Shown here one piece after another: positions 1 to 7,215 of a stretch of 12,661 nucleotides of DNA; positions within the stretch are counted from its first letter, which is position 1; every line of letters starts with the position of its first letter. The notes beneath the pieces were generated by a model. The model had not been told where the DNA came from. It saw only the letters and a list, made by a program, of their open reading frames with translations, and ran no database searches. The DNA lies in the NCBI GenBank assembly GCA_946611445.1, contig CAMODP010000041.1, positions 1-12,661 on the forward strand, given 5' to 3'. The DNA comes from an uncultured Eubacterium sp. Its GTDB lineage: Bacteria; Bacillota; Clostridia; Lachnospirales; Lachnospiraceae. The position numbers were made by a program, and so were the translations under genes.

Positions 1-20
1 GCATGTCCTTTACGTGGCAC
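1..20 (-). CDS. rpsG: 30S ribosomal protein S7, first codons only (partial)
   Basis: Only the first six codons and two further bases are inside the window. They begin with GTG and read M-P-R-K-G-H, the nearly invariant start of bacterial S7, which binds the 3' major domain of 16S rRNA and nucleates assembly of the 30S head. A strong Shine-Dalgarno AAGGAGG at 29-35 sits 8 nt upstream of the GTG. S7 follows S12 in the str operon of most bacteria, and rpsL is exactly there, so order, motif and ribosome binding site agree. The rest of the gene lies beyond the left edge. Confidence 0.9.
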
Positions 21-189
21 GTTACTTCCCTCCTTAATCATGAACGATTAGATCTCAGGTACTCACATGTCTATGGTGAAATGTGTCTGCACCGGCAAAT
101 CCCTGTTATATAACCCGCAGCCGTGAAGGGTTCGGAACTACCGTTACATCAACCATAAGTATCTGTGAGAATGAAAAAAACCTGATTAT
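21..189 (-). other. rpsL-rpsG intercistronic spacer
   Basis: This 169-base spacer separates rpsL from rpsG within the presumed str transcript. It holds the rpsG Shine-Dalgarno (29-35) and a small inverted repeat TAATC/GATTA (35-39 and 46-50) whose base abuts that site, so it could modulate S7 initiation. A run of seven T on the minus strand follows the rpsL stop but has no hairpin before it, so I do not call a terminator. A second short repeat, AACCC/GGGTT, is present near 116-136. In E. coli the matching spacer carries the S7 autoregulatory site; I cannot show that here. No credible small gene was seen. Confidence 0.5.
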
Positions 190-603
190 TTACTTTTTCG
201 GTCTCTTTGCTCCGTATTTGGAACGAGCCTGCCTGCGGTTCGCAACACCTGCGGTATCCAGTGTGCCGCGGATGATATGATATCTGGTACCGGGCAGATC
301 CTTGACTCTTCCGCCGCGGATCATAACCACGCTGTGCTCCTGAAGATTGTGTCCCTCACCCGGGATATAGCTGGTAACCTCGATTCCGTTGGAGAGACGC
401 ACCCTGGCGATCTTTCTCAGAGCGGAATTCGGCTTCTTCGGGGTCGCGGTCTTTACGGCTGTGCACACGCCGCGCTTCTGCGGAGAAGACTGATCCAGCG
501 CTTTCTTCTTCAGAGAGTTGAAGCTCTTCTGCAGAGCCGGGGCAGTGGATTTCTTCACAGAAGTCTCACGGCCTTTTCTGACTAACTGGTTAAATGTAGG
601 CAT
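190..603 (-). CDS. rpsL: 30S ribosomal protein S12
   Basis: S12 sits at the decoding centre of the 30S subunit, where it helps tRNA selection and accuracy. The 137-residue product opens with [12 protein letters not shown] and contains the signature [13 protein letters not shown], the [11 protein letters not shown] loop and the [14 protein letters not shown] segment, so it is full length and typical. Both lysines of the PKKPNS loop, where streptomycin-resistance substitutions usually fall, are unchanged. A Shine-Dalgarno AGGAGG at 611-616 lies 7 nt before the ATG. It is the first gene of the str operon and is followed by rpsG. The gene upstream is a molybdenum oxidoreductase rather than rpoC, which is unusual for this operon. 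Confidence 0.98.
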   Translation of the reverse strand: MPTFNQLVRKGRETSVKKSTAPALQKSFNSLKKKALDQSSPQKRGVCTAVKTATPKKPNSALRKIARVRLSNGIEVTSYIPGEGHNLQEHSVVMIRGGRVKDLPGTRYHIIRGTLDTAGVANRRQARSKYGAKRPKK

Positions 604-716
604 TCTTTTTCCTCCTGAATTATTTTTGTTACGGCTGCTTTAAGTCTGTATCGCGTGCTTCAGCGCACGCAGAAATGGGCGCAGAATCCCCATCGCGGGA
701 ATTCATACGCCCGATT
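604..716 (-). promoter_or_regulatory. 5' leader of the str operon transcript
   Basis: If transcription starts about 7 nt after the -10 box, near 710, the rpsL leader is roughly 107 nt. It contains a 6-bp hairpin, GCGTGC and GCACGC with a 6-nt loop, at 653-670. No U-tract follows the hairpin, so it is not an intrinsic terminator. Its role is unknown. The Shine-Dalgarno AGGAGG is at 611-616. Confidence 0.5.
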
Positions 717-745
717 ATTATACGATCAGCGTTATGGGAAGTCAA
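717..745 (-). promoter_or_regulatory. Strong sigma-A-type promoter for rpsL
   Basis: Read on the minus strand, a -35 TTGACT at 740-745 (5 of 6 consensus) is followed after exactly 17 nt by a perfect -10 TATAAT at 717-722. The -35 hexamer overlaps the TGA stop (742-744) of the upstream oxidoreductase gene. This gives the ribosomal protein operon its own strong start regardless of read-through from upstream. No terminator separates the two genes. Confidence 0.88.
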
Positions 746-3700
746 GTCTTTTCTCCGGGAACCGCTTTTGCGACCTCCACCAGCGCCGAGTGCTGCGGAT
801 TTCCTTTTGCAAGCGGCGTCGGCCGGGCGGTCGTGAGCACATTCACGCAGCCGCGGATGTCTGTTTTATCTCCGCCTGCAAAGAAGGTGAGCACCTCCTT
901 CGAATTCAGGTCCGGCTCCGCCGGAGGCATTCTCTGGAGGTGGCGGGACTCCTCCGGCGTATACCACGCACCCTGCGGGATGCAGACGACCCCCGGCATG
1001 ATCCTGTCCGATACGCGCACCCGCATGCGGATCCTGCCCCGGTCATTCCATATGAACGCCTCCTCTTCATCGGCCAGGCCTCTGGCGGCCGCGTCCTCCG
1101 GATGGATCCACAGTCTGTGCGGCTCCAGCTTCTCCATGCGCACATTGTTGTCATGGATGGAGTGGCAGCGCCGTTTCGTGTGCCAGCCGATCAGCTGGAG
1201 CGGGTACTCCCGGATTTTTACATCGGAAATCCCCTCAAAGGCAGGCACATATTTCGGCAGGGCCGGGACATCCGGCAGGGACTCCCGCGCGAGGCCGGGT
1301 GAGAAGATCTCTATTTTCCCGGTTTCGGTCGGATACGGGATCATGCCGTCGGACTCTCTCTGCTTCCGGAACGCGGCAAAGGACCTGTTTTTCCGGTATA
1401 TCCATCCGCCTGACGCCGAGAACTCCTCAAAGCCGGGCAGCTCGGGTTCCTCAGGCCGGATCCGGTCATAGAGCAGGCGGTTCCACTCCCGGACGCTTCC
1501 GCACCCCTCGGACAGGTCACCGATTCCCAGTTCTTCCGCCAGTTCACAGAGCCACTCAAACTCAAACCGGGAATCAAACAGAGGCGGAATGCTCTGATTG
1601 CCGTACAGCAGAAAATTGCCCAGTTCCCACGGGCCGGCCATGTGCTCTCCCTCCAGCAGGCTGGTGCCCGGCAGGATGAGATCCGCGTACCGGGCGCTGG
1701 CTGTCATGAACAGATCCGAATCGACAATGAATTCGCATTTTGAGCGATCCTGCAGGATCCGGACCGTCCTGTTGACATCGCTGTGCTGGTTGACCAGCGT
1801 ATTGCCGGCCAGATTAAACAGCAGGCGGATATTGCTGTCCAGCCGGCCACCGCGCACGCCGTCCTCCCGTTCCGTCATCTCCGTGCCGCGGAGTATGGCA
1901 TCCGTCCACAGGAAGGAAGGAATACTCCTCCCGTACGAGTTCTCCGGCATGGGCATGGCAGGTTTTGCGTGCTGCGGGATCTCTATGCTCCCGCCCGTAT
2001 TCCCGCCCGGGATCCCGACGTTGCCGGTCAGGCAGGGCAGTACCATAATGGCCCGGCTCGTCTGTTCCCCGTTCGCGTGCCGCTGCGGTCCCCAGCCGGT
2101 CAGGATGGCAGCCGGTTTTGCGGCAGCGTACCGGATGGCCAGCTGCCGTATAGTCTCCGCGGGAATACCCGTAACCTCGGAAGCCCAGGCCGGCGTTTTG
2201 GCCGCATGGTCGCGCCTGCCGAGGATATAGTCCTCCCAGGATTCTTCCTTTTCATATCCCGCCGGCATGTGGGCGGAATCAAAGCCCAGACAATTGGCCT
2301 CCAGAAAGGCCCTGTCCTCCAGACCTTCCTCAAGGATCACCCATGACATGGCAGCCGCCAGGGCTGCGTCCGTGCCCGGCCGGATGGGAATCCACTGCGC
2401 GGCGAACGCATCCGCCGTCTCGCTGCGGTGCGGGTCGATAACTACGATCGGCACACCTCTTTTGCGAAGGTTCAGCAGAAGATTCCGGGAATCCGGATCA
2501 TGCCAGGTTACAACCGGGTTGAACCCCCACAGGATCAGCATCTCTGTCTGTCCGAGCAGGTCCATGGATGAACCTGTCTCTTCCGTCCCGTAGAACCAGG
2601 AAGAAGCTGTCCGGATGCACGCAGTGCTGTAGGAATTGTAAAAATCCAGAAAGCCGCCGTCCAGAGCCAGGAGGCGCTTTGCCATCCGGTCGCCGCGGAT
2701 CACGGCGCTCACGCCGGTCGAATAGTTCACGTAGCGGCTGCCCGGTCCGTATCTGTCTGTAATTGTCCGTATTTTGTCAGCGGTGAGCAGCACGGCATCC
2801 TTCCAGGATATCCGGCGGAAATTATTGCTTCCCCTCTCCCCCGTCTGCAGAAGGGGCGTCCGCAGGCGGTCCGGGCGCAGAAATGTATCGGGATAAGCCA
2901 GCCCGCGGGCGCAGGGACGAAGAGATGCCTGCACGCTTCCCGCCTCCCCGCCGCTCTCTGTCCCCAGTATGCAGCCGGCCTGCACGCGGACTGAGAATGC
3001 GCACTTGCCCCCGCAGTTTCCCCGTCCGGCTGCACGGACCTGCCGCTGCTCCAGCAGCGCCTCAGCCTCAGCCTCACTGATCTCATAAAACCACGCAGAT
3101 GCCTGTCCGGTCAGCCCGACCGGCCTTTTCGCAGGCTGTTCGTCTGCCCCTTCCGCCCTTCTCGCCGAAAGAATTTCCTGCCTGTCAGCCTCCGGCAAGG
3201 CGGCCGCAGAGGAGCCGGATTCCGTCTCCTGCAGGACCAGTCTGCTCAACGCGGCAAAGTATGCAGACCTGCACCGCTGTCCTGCCAGCCGGAAGATACT
3301 GCGCAGGAGTCTTCTTACGTGCGCGTCGGCAAACGCGGCCGCAGGCCCTTCTTCTCCGTATCGTTCCCGCAGAAGGAGGCAGAACGCGAGTTCACAGCCA
3401 ATATAGTCCGCCGGCTGAGACGTGTCTTTAATCCACACTCCTTCCTTTATATAACAGGCAGCCACGGAAGCCGTACACGCATCCAGAAGACGGCCTGTAT
3501 TCGAAGGCATGCTCACGGAGGAGGTCATCTCCTTCCGGGCATATACGGATTCCCACAGGGGAACCGCGGCGGAAGGATCCGCGCCGCAGAACAATCTCTC
3601 ATAATCATCGGCAAAGAGCGATTCCTCCGCGGCGTTCTCCGGCAATGCGGGCAAAAAGGCGCATTCCGCCACGTCATTCCGCGCCCGCGCGCGCAGTCTC

Positions 3701-3768
3701 TCCTGAAGGTCTTCCGCGCTGTCCGCCAGGAAATGCATATTGAGATATTCTGCAAAAAAGCTGTTCAT
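742..3768 (-). CDS. Fusion of TorD/DmsD-like chaperone with DmsA-like molybdopterin oxidoreductase
   Basis: The 1008-residue product has two parts. Residues 1 to about 180 resemble TorD/DmsD maturation chaperones (PF02613): DDYERLFCG (54-62), VPLWESVYAR (69-78) and the QPADYIGCELAF block (118-129). After a variable linker (about 180-235), residues 240-1008 form a DMSO-reductase-family catalytic subunit: cysteines C252, C256 and C286 of the N-terminal [4Fe-4S] domain, the YSTAC motif whose S381 matches the Mo-ligating serine of DmsA, and a dinucleotide-binding domain from about 850 ending in RPTPLAKGNPQHS. The usual first cluster cysteine is Gly248. There is no Tat signal, so a cytoplasmic enzyme is inferred. 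No DmsB or DmsC partner is nearby; substrate and electron donor are unknown. The ATG is the first after an in-frame stop and has only a weak ribosome site. An ECF transporter gene diverges from it. Confidence 0.9.
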   Translation of the reverse strand: MNSFFAEYLNMHFLADSAEDLQERLRARARNDVAECAFLPALPENAAEESLFADDYERLFCGADPSAAVPLWESVYARKEMTSSVSMPSNTGRLLDACTASVAACYIKEGVWIKDTSQPADYIGCELAFCLLLRERYGEEGPAAAFADAHVRRLLRSIFRLAGQRCRSAYFAALSRLVLQETESGSSAAALPEADRQEILSARRAEGADEQPAKRPVGLTGQASAWFYEISEAEAEALLEQRQVRAAGRGNCGGKCAFSVRVQAGCILGTESGGEAGSVQASLRPCARGLAYPDTFLRPDRLRTPLLQTGERGSNNFRRISWKDAVLLTADKIRTITDRYGPGSRYVNYSTGVSAVIRGDRMAKRLLALDGGFLDFYNSYSTACIRTASSWFYGTEETGSSMDLLGQTEMLILWGFNPVVTWHDPDSRNLLLNLRKRGVPIVVIDPHRSETADAFAAQWIPIRPGTDAALAAAMSWVILEEGLEDRAFLEANCLGFDSAHMPAGYEKEESWEDYILGRRDHAAKTPAWASEVTGIPAETIRQLAIRYAAAKPAAILTGWGPQRHANGEQTSRAIMVLPCLTGNVGIPGGNTGGSIEIPQHAKPAMPMPENSYGRSIPSFLWTDAILRGTEMTEREDGVRGGRLDSNIRLLFNLAGNTLVNQHSDVNRTVRILQDRSKCEFIVDSDLFMTASARYADLILPGTSLLEGEHMAGPWELGNFLLYGNQSIPPLFDSRFEFEWLCELAEELGIGDLSEGCGSVREWNRLLYDRIRPEEPELPGFEEFSASGGWIYRKNRSFAAFRKQRESDGMIPYPTETGKIEIFSPGLARESLPDVPALPKYVPAFEGISDVKIREYPLQLIGWHTKRRCHSIHDNNVRMEKLEPHRLWIHPEDAAARGLADEEEAFIWNDRGRIRMRVRVSDRIMPGVVCIPQGAWYTPEESRHLQRMPPAEPDLNSKEVLTFFAGGDKTDIRGCVNVLTTARPTPLAKGNPQHSALVEVAKAVPGEKT

Positions 3769-3936
3769 CCTCTGTTATCCTGCCCTGTACTCCAAAAACA
3801 TTACTTGACATTTCGTACGCATGCATGCAGACTGAAAAGCGGCCGGATGGCATACCGGTGTACTTCTCTGATCATACTGAACAGGCCGTCAGCCATGCAA
3901 CACCTTTTTTCTCTGACAGAAAGGATTCAGCCTGTC
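3769..3936. promoter_or_regulatory. Divergent promoter region between the oxidoreductase and the ECF S component
   Basis: This 168-bp gap must hold the start signals for both neighbours. On the plus strand a perfect -35 TTGACA (3805-3810) is present, but the best -10 at 17 nt, CAGACT (3828-3833), is poor. On the minus strand a -10-like TATGAT (3871-3876, 5 of 6) has a weak -35-like TTGCAT (3895-3900) 18 nt away. Between them are the short palindromes CGTACG and GCATGCATGC (3815-3828). I see no known riboswitch motif (TPP, THF, preQ1 or FMN) ahead of the transporter. The promoter assignments are tentative. Confidence 0.35.
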
Positions 3937-4539
3937 ATGAATAAACAATCCCGGAGCACAGAACGGCTTGTGTCTGCCGCCATGTTTGCTGCACTCACGC
4001 TTCTGGCCACTTCTGTCCTGAAAATCCAGACCCCAACCTTCGGCTATATACATCTGGGAGACGGGCTTGCCCTGCTGTCCGGCATCTTTCTGGGCCCGGT
4101 CTATGGCGGGCTCGCTGCCGGCCTGGGCTCGGCGCTCTCTGATCTGCTGGGCGGCTATGCCGTCTGGGTGCCCGGCACCTTTGTCATCAAATACCTGACG
4201 GCCGCCGCGGCTGCCGTCGTCTTCAGAAGGCTTTCCTCCTGCCTCGCAAGGATTGCCGCGTCTCATTCCTACAAAAAAAGCTCCGTCTCCGTTCCTGCCC
4301 TCATAGCGGGCGGCATCGCAGGCGAAGCCATTATGGTTGGCGGGTATTTTCTGTATAATATCCTGATCGTGAGTTTCACGGCGGGATCCTTTACCGAAGC
4401 CGGACTGGCATCTGCCGCGGCTCTCTCTCTGGCGGAAATTCCCTTTAATGCCGTGCAGGGCACAGCCGGCGTTCTGACAGCATCCCTGCTGGCGCCGGTG
4501 CTGGTACGTGTTGATGCCATGCGCCTCACACTGGTCTGA
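3937..4539 (+). CDS. ECF transporter S component (substrate unknown)
   Basis: The 200-residue, very hydrophobic protein is the substrate-binding membrane subunit of an energy-coupling factor vitamin/cofactor importer. The segment LVSAAMFAAL (11-20) matches the small-residue first helix that docks to the EcfT scaffold. GYIHLGDGLALLSGIFLGP (36-54) and AAGLGSALSDLLGGYAVWVPGT (60-81, conserved core GSALSDLLGGY) are the hallmark of the PF07155/PF12822 group (HmpT-, riboflavin- and folate-type S components). About six membrane helices are expected. No energizing ecfA/ecfT genes are present, as for group II systems sharing one module. The start at 3937 is favoured by AAAGGA upstream (spacing 11 nt, rather long); an in-frame ATG at 3895 is an alternative. 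The cargo cannot be read from the sequence. Confidence 0.82.
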   Translation: MNKQSRSTERLVSAAMFAALTLLATSVLKIQTPTFGYIHLGDGLALLSGIFLGPVYGGLAAGLGSALSDLLGGYAVWVPGTFVIKYLTAAAAAVVFRRLSSCLARIAASHSYKKSSVSVPALIAGGIAGEAIMVGGYFLYNILIVSFTAGSFTEAGLASAAALSLAEIPFNAVQGTAGVLTASLLAPVLVRVDAMRLTLV

Positions 4540-4571
4540 AAACCCGTTCCCTAGCGCGGACGGACAGCCTG
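4540..4571. other. Convergent gap between ECF S component and truA
   Basis: The two convergent genes end only 32 bp apart. I see no strong GC hairpin followed by a T-run in either direction, so transcripts may read into the 3' end of the facing gene. Confidence 0.4.
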
Positions 4572-5324
4572 TCAGTACTCCACTTTCATCAGTGTCAGTC
4601 CTTTTGCAGGGGCCGTAGGACCGGCGAGCCGCCTGTCACAGGCCGCCAGGAGCGCAGGCATCTCCTCCGGCGCGCGCTTCCCTTCCCCGACCTCCAGAAG
4701 CGTACCCGTCATGATGCGGACCATATTCTGGAGAAACCCGTTTCCGTGAAAAACAAGACGGATATATGGTCCCTTCTGCCGGATCTCTATACTGTCCACC
4801 ACGCGGACGGTGGATTTTTTCATGTGTGAATTGCCGCAGAACGACCTGTAATCATGCATTCCCGTTAAAAGATCAGCCGCCTGCCGCATCCGTTCCACAT
4901 CCGGCTTTTTCTCCAGGATTGTCACATACTTCCTGTCAAAAACAGGCTTTGCCTCCCCGCAGTAAAAAGAATAGCAATATGTTTTCCCGATGGCCTTAAA
5001 CCGGCTGTGGAACCGGTCCGCGCAGACCTTCAGTTCATCCACACTGATGTCCTCAGGCAGATAGCGGTTCAGATAGGCAAGTATCTCCTGTTCGGACATA
5101 TCCGTATCCAGCAGCACGTTGGCCGTCTGTGCCCTGGCGTGCACGCCGGCATCCGTGCGGCCCGCTCCGATCACTGTGACCGGTTGGTCCTCCGGCGCGC
5201 CGACCATCCGGGAAAGGACCGTCTCCAGCTTTCCCTGTATGGTCATGGGCTGCCCGGGCTGATGCTCCCAGCCGTAGTAGCGGGTGCCGTCATAGCTGAT
5301 TGTCATTTTATAGTTTTTTTTCAT
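4572..5324 (-). CDS. truA: tRNA pseudouridine(38-40) synthase TruA
   Basis: TruA converts uridines 38, 39 and 40 in the anticodon arm of many tRNAs to pseudouridine. The 250-residue length is normal. The start MTISYDGTRYYGW, the catalytic motif GAGRTDAGVHA with Asp58 as nucleophile (E. coli D60), the FHSRFKAIGKTYCYSFY segment and the C-terminal GNGFLQNMVRIMTGTLLEVG block are all present. The ATG comes 2 nt after the TGA of the serine acetyltransferase gene (TGATCATG). With no good Shine-Dalgarno of its own, it is probably translated by coupling to that gene. Confidence 0.97.
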   Translation of the reverse strand: MKKNYKMTISYDGTRYYGWEHQPGQPMTIQGKLETVLSRMVGAPEDQPVTVIGAGRTDAGVHARAQTANVLLDTDMSEQEILAYLNRYLPEDISVDELKVCADRFHSRFKAIGKTYCYSFYCGEAKPVFDRKYVTILEKKPDVERMRQAADLLTGMHDYRSFCGNSHMKKSTVRVVDSIEIRQKGPYIRLVFHGNGFLQNMVRIMTGTLLEVGEGKRAPEEMPALLAACDRRLAGPTAPAKGLTLMKVEY

Positions 5325-5326
5325 GA

Positions 5327-6289
5327 TCAGATGACCCAGTCACTGTAATCTTCCGGATGCTCGACGGGGCCGTGAGAATACTCCAGCTCCGGCGCCCGCG
5401 CGCTGACGCGCATATCCGCCGGCACGGAGGTCACGATAAATGTATTGCCGCCGACCGTCACGTTGTCGCCGATGACGGTCTCGCCGCCCAGGATGGACGC
5501 GCCGGAATAGATCGTGACCTTGTTCCCGATCGTCGGGTGTCTCTTGGTCCCTTTGAGCGCCTGCCCCTTTCTGGTGGAAAGGCCGCCCAGCGTCACGCCC
5601 TGGTAGATTTTCACGTTGTCGCCGATGATGGTTGTCTCACCGATGACAATTCCGGTCCCGTGGTCAATAAAGAAATAACGCCCGATCGTCGCCCCGGGAT
5701 GAATGTCGATGCCTGTCTTGCTGTGCGCGTACTCTGTCATGATGCGGGGAATCAGCGGGATCTTCCGGATCCACAGTTCGTGCGCGATCCTGTAGGTGGT
5801 GATGGCTGACAGTCCGGGATAGCTGAGAATGATCTCATCCGTACTGTAGGCCGCGGGGTCTCCGTCATACCCAGCCTGCACGTCGGTCGCCAGAATCTCA
5901 CGAAGCGCCGGCAGCTGGTTCAGAAAATCATTCACCAGCGCCTCCGCCCGGGCCTGCAGGACGGAGCGCTCACAGTCGACGCACAGTTCATCCGTGCCCA
6001 GTGCGATGGACACCTGCTTCGTCAGGTGATGCTGTACATATTCCAGCTTCTCACCGGCAATAAACCGGACATACTCCGCCCGGATCCGGCTCCGGTCATA
6101 GAATCCGGGAAACAGAATCTCCCGCAGTTTTTCCAGAATATCTGTCAGCAGGTCCCTGTTCAGGATATTCTGTACATTCATGCGCGTTGTTTCCGGATGC
6201 GCCTCATAGCTCTCCTGCAGGGCATCAAGGAGTTTGTCCGCCTGCAGTCCGTCCGCATGGTTTTCCTTTCCGTTTGCCAGTTCATTCAT
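5327..6289 (-). CDS. epsC: Serine O-acetyltransferase (EpsC/CysE type)
   Basis: The enzyme makes O-acetyl-L-serine from serine and acetyl-CoA, the committed step to cysteine. At 320 residues it is the long EpsC form: an alpha-helical N-terminal domain (about 15-170) then a left-handed beta-helix of hexapeptide repeats (about 190-295). DIHPGA (195-200) and FIDHGTGIVIGET (207-219) carry Asp195 and His210, matching the catalytic pair D143/H158 of E. coli CysE. GGLSTRKGQALKGTKRHP is the substrate loop. I prefer the ATG at 6289 because GAGGG lies 9 nt upstream; an ATG at 6310 would add seven residues but has no such site. The chosen start overlaps the end of the Lgt-family gene by 8 nt (ATGAATGA), and truA follows after 2 nt. 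Confidence 0.95.
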   Translation of the reverse strand: MNELANGKENHADGLQADKLLDALQESYEAHPETTRMNVQNILNRDLLTDILEKLREILFPGFYDRSRIRAEYVRFIAGEKLEYVQHHLTKQVSIALGTDELCVDCERSVLQARAEALVNDFLNQLPALREILATDVQAGYDGDPAAYSTDEIILSYPGLSAITTYRIAHELWIRKIPLIPRIMTEYAHSKTGIDIHPGATIGRYFFIDHGTGIVIGETTIIGDNVKIYQGVTLGGLSTRKGQALKGTKRHPTIGNKVTIYSGASILGGETVIGDNVTVGGNTFIVTSVPADMRVSARAPELEYSHGPVEHPEDYSDWVI

Positions 6290-7088
6290 CGTACGATACC
6301 CTCGTTTCATAGTCTTCAGATCTGTCTGTCCCTTTTCCGGGACCTTTTCTCACCCAAAACAGGATACACCCTGCCGCCAGTGTAAACAGCGCGATAAACT
6401 GCGAAGTGGACAGGGGCCCTATGGCGCCCCGGATCAGGTCGCCCCGCCAGAATTCAATCACAAAGCGGCCCGCGCTGTACAGGATGAGATACAGGGCGGT
6501 CACCTCGCCGTCTCTTTTTTTCCGCTTCCTGTCCCACGCCCACAGAAAAAATGCCAGCGCAAAGTCCCCGGCTGCCGACAGCAGCTGGGTGGGAACCAGA
6601 TGAACATGGTTGGGGGCAAAATCCGAGTGGGAAAAGACGATAGAAAAGGGACTGTCTGTCTCAACGCCGTAACAGCAGCCCGCAAAAAAACAGCCGATCC
6701 GCCCGAAGCCCTGCGCCAGGGCGACACTCGGCATTCCGATGTCAAAAAACTTCCAGACGGGAAGATTTTTCATGCGGCAGAAGACCCAGCCGCCGAAGAT
6801 GCCTCCCAGCAGCCCGCCGAAAACAACCCACCCCGTGGAGAGGGACTCTCTCCAGAGAGAAGGATCCGCCATCAGCTGCGGGAGTACCGTCAGGATATAG
6901 AGAAGCTTGGACCCGGCATAGCCGGAAACAAGGCAGGAAATCACCAGTCCGAAGATCTGCTCTGCATCCAGCTTTTTTCGCTTCGCGCCGGATTCCGCGG
7001 TCAGATACGCGGATATGATGCCGACAGCCGTCATCAGACCGTAGGTGTGAAAGGTCACCGGGCCGATGGTGAGCAGGTCATTGTACAT
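6282..7088 (-). CDS. lgt: Lgt-family prolipoprotein diacylglyceryl transferase (divergent CCYG subtype)
   Basis: Lgt moves diacylglycerol from phosphatidylglycerol to the lipobox cysteine of prolipoproteins in the cytoplasmic membrane. This 268-residue protein shows the family layout: GPVTFHTYGLM (9-19), VFGGLLGGIFGG (89-100), GFGRIGCFFAGCCYG (127-141) and AGRFVIEFWRGD (206-217) between several hydrophobic helices. It departs from E. coli Lgt at functional positions: by my alignment H103 is F90 and E151 is C138. It therefore belongs to the GCCYG subfamily, usually annotated lgt, whose activity is less certain. The start is set at 7088 because AAAGGAG (7096-7102) lies 7 nt upstream; a longer open frame would run into the preceding gene with atypical sequence. 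Its end overlaps the serine acetyltransferase start. A foldase lipoprotein is encoded two genes upstream. Confidence 0.85.
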   Translation of the reverse strand: MYNDLLTIGPVTFHTYGLMTAVGIISAYLTAESGAKRKKLDAEQIFGLVISCLVSGYAGSKLLYILTVLPQLMADPSLWRESLSTGWVVFGGLLGGIFGGWVFCRMKNLPVWKFFDIGMPSVALAQGFGRIGCFFAGCCYGVETDSPFSIVFSHSDFAPNHVHLVPTQLLSAAGDFALAFFLWAWDRKRKKRDGEVTALYLILYSAGRFVIEFWRGDLIRGAIGPLSTSQFIALFTLAAGCILFWVRKGPGKGTDRSEDYETRVSYDE

Positions 7089-7215
7089 GTCAGGGCTCCT
7101 TTTCGTCCTTGATAACGTCAGGTAGTTGCGAAATTCCCGCTTTCCCGTGAAAACAGACAGGCTGCGCAGATCCGGCTCAGGCACGCTCCCGCGGCCGCAC
7201 GCCGGCTGCTGTGAT
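7089..7215 (-). other. Spacer between homocysteine methyltransferase and the Lgt-family gene
   Basis: This 127-bp spacer contains the Shine-Dalgarno for the downstream gene (7096-7102). I see no convincing promoter, terminator or small gene, so co-transcription with the upstream gene is plausible but not shown. Confidence 0.4.

Noticed and set aside
171..192. Intrinsic terminator after rpsL
   Set aside because: Seven T on the minus strand follow the stop, but there is no GC-rich hairpin before them, and rpsG continues downstream as expected for one operon.
655..1471. Overlapping plus-strand open frames of 215 and 245 codons
   Set aside because: They are antisense to the C-terminal part of the oxidoreductase and cover the rpsL promoter and leader. 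No conserved features were seen.
3319..3936. Extended N-terminus (206 residues) for the ECF S component
   Set aside because: The extension is antisense to the oxidoreductase start and low in hydrophobic helices. Family members start near the ATG at 3937, which has AAAGGA upstream.
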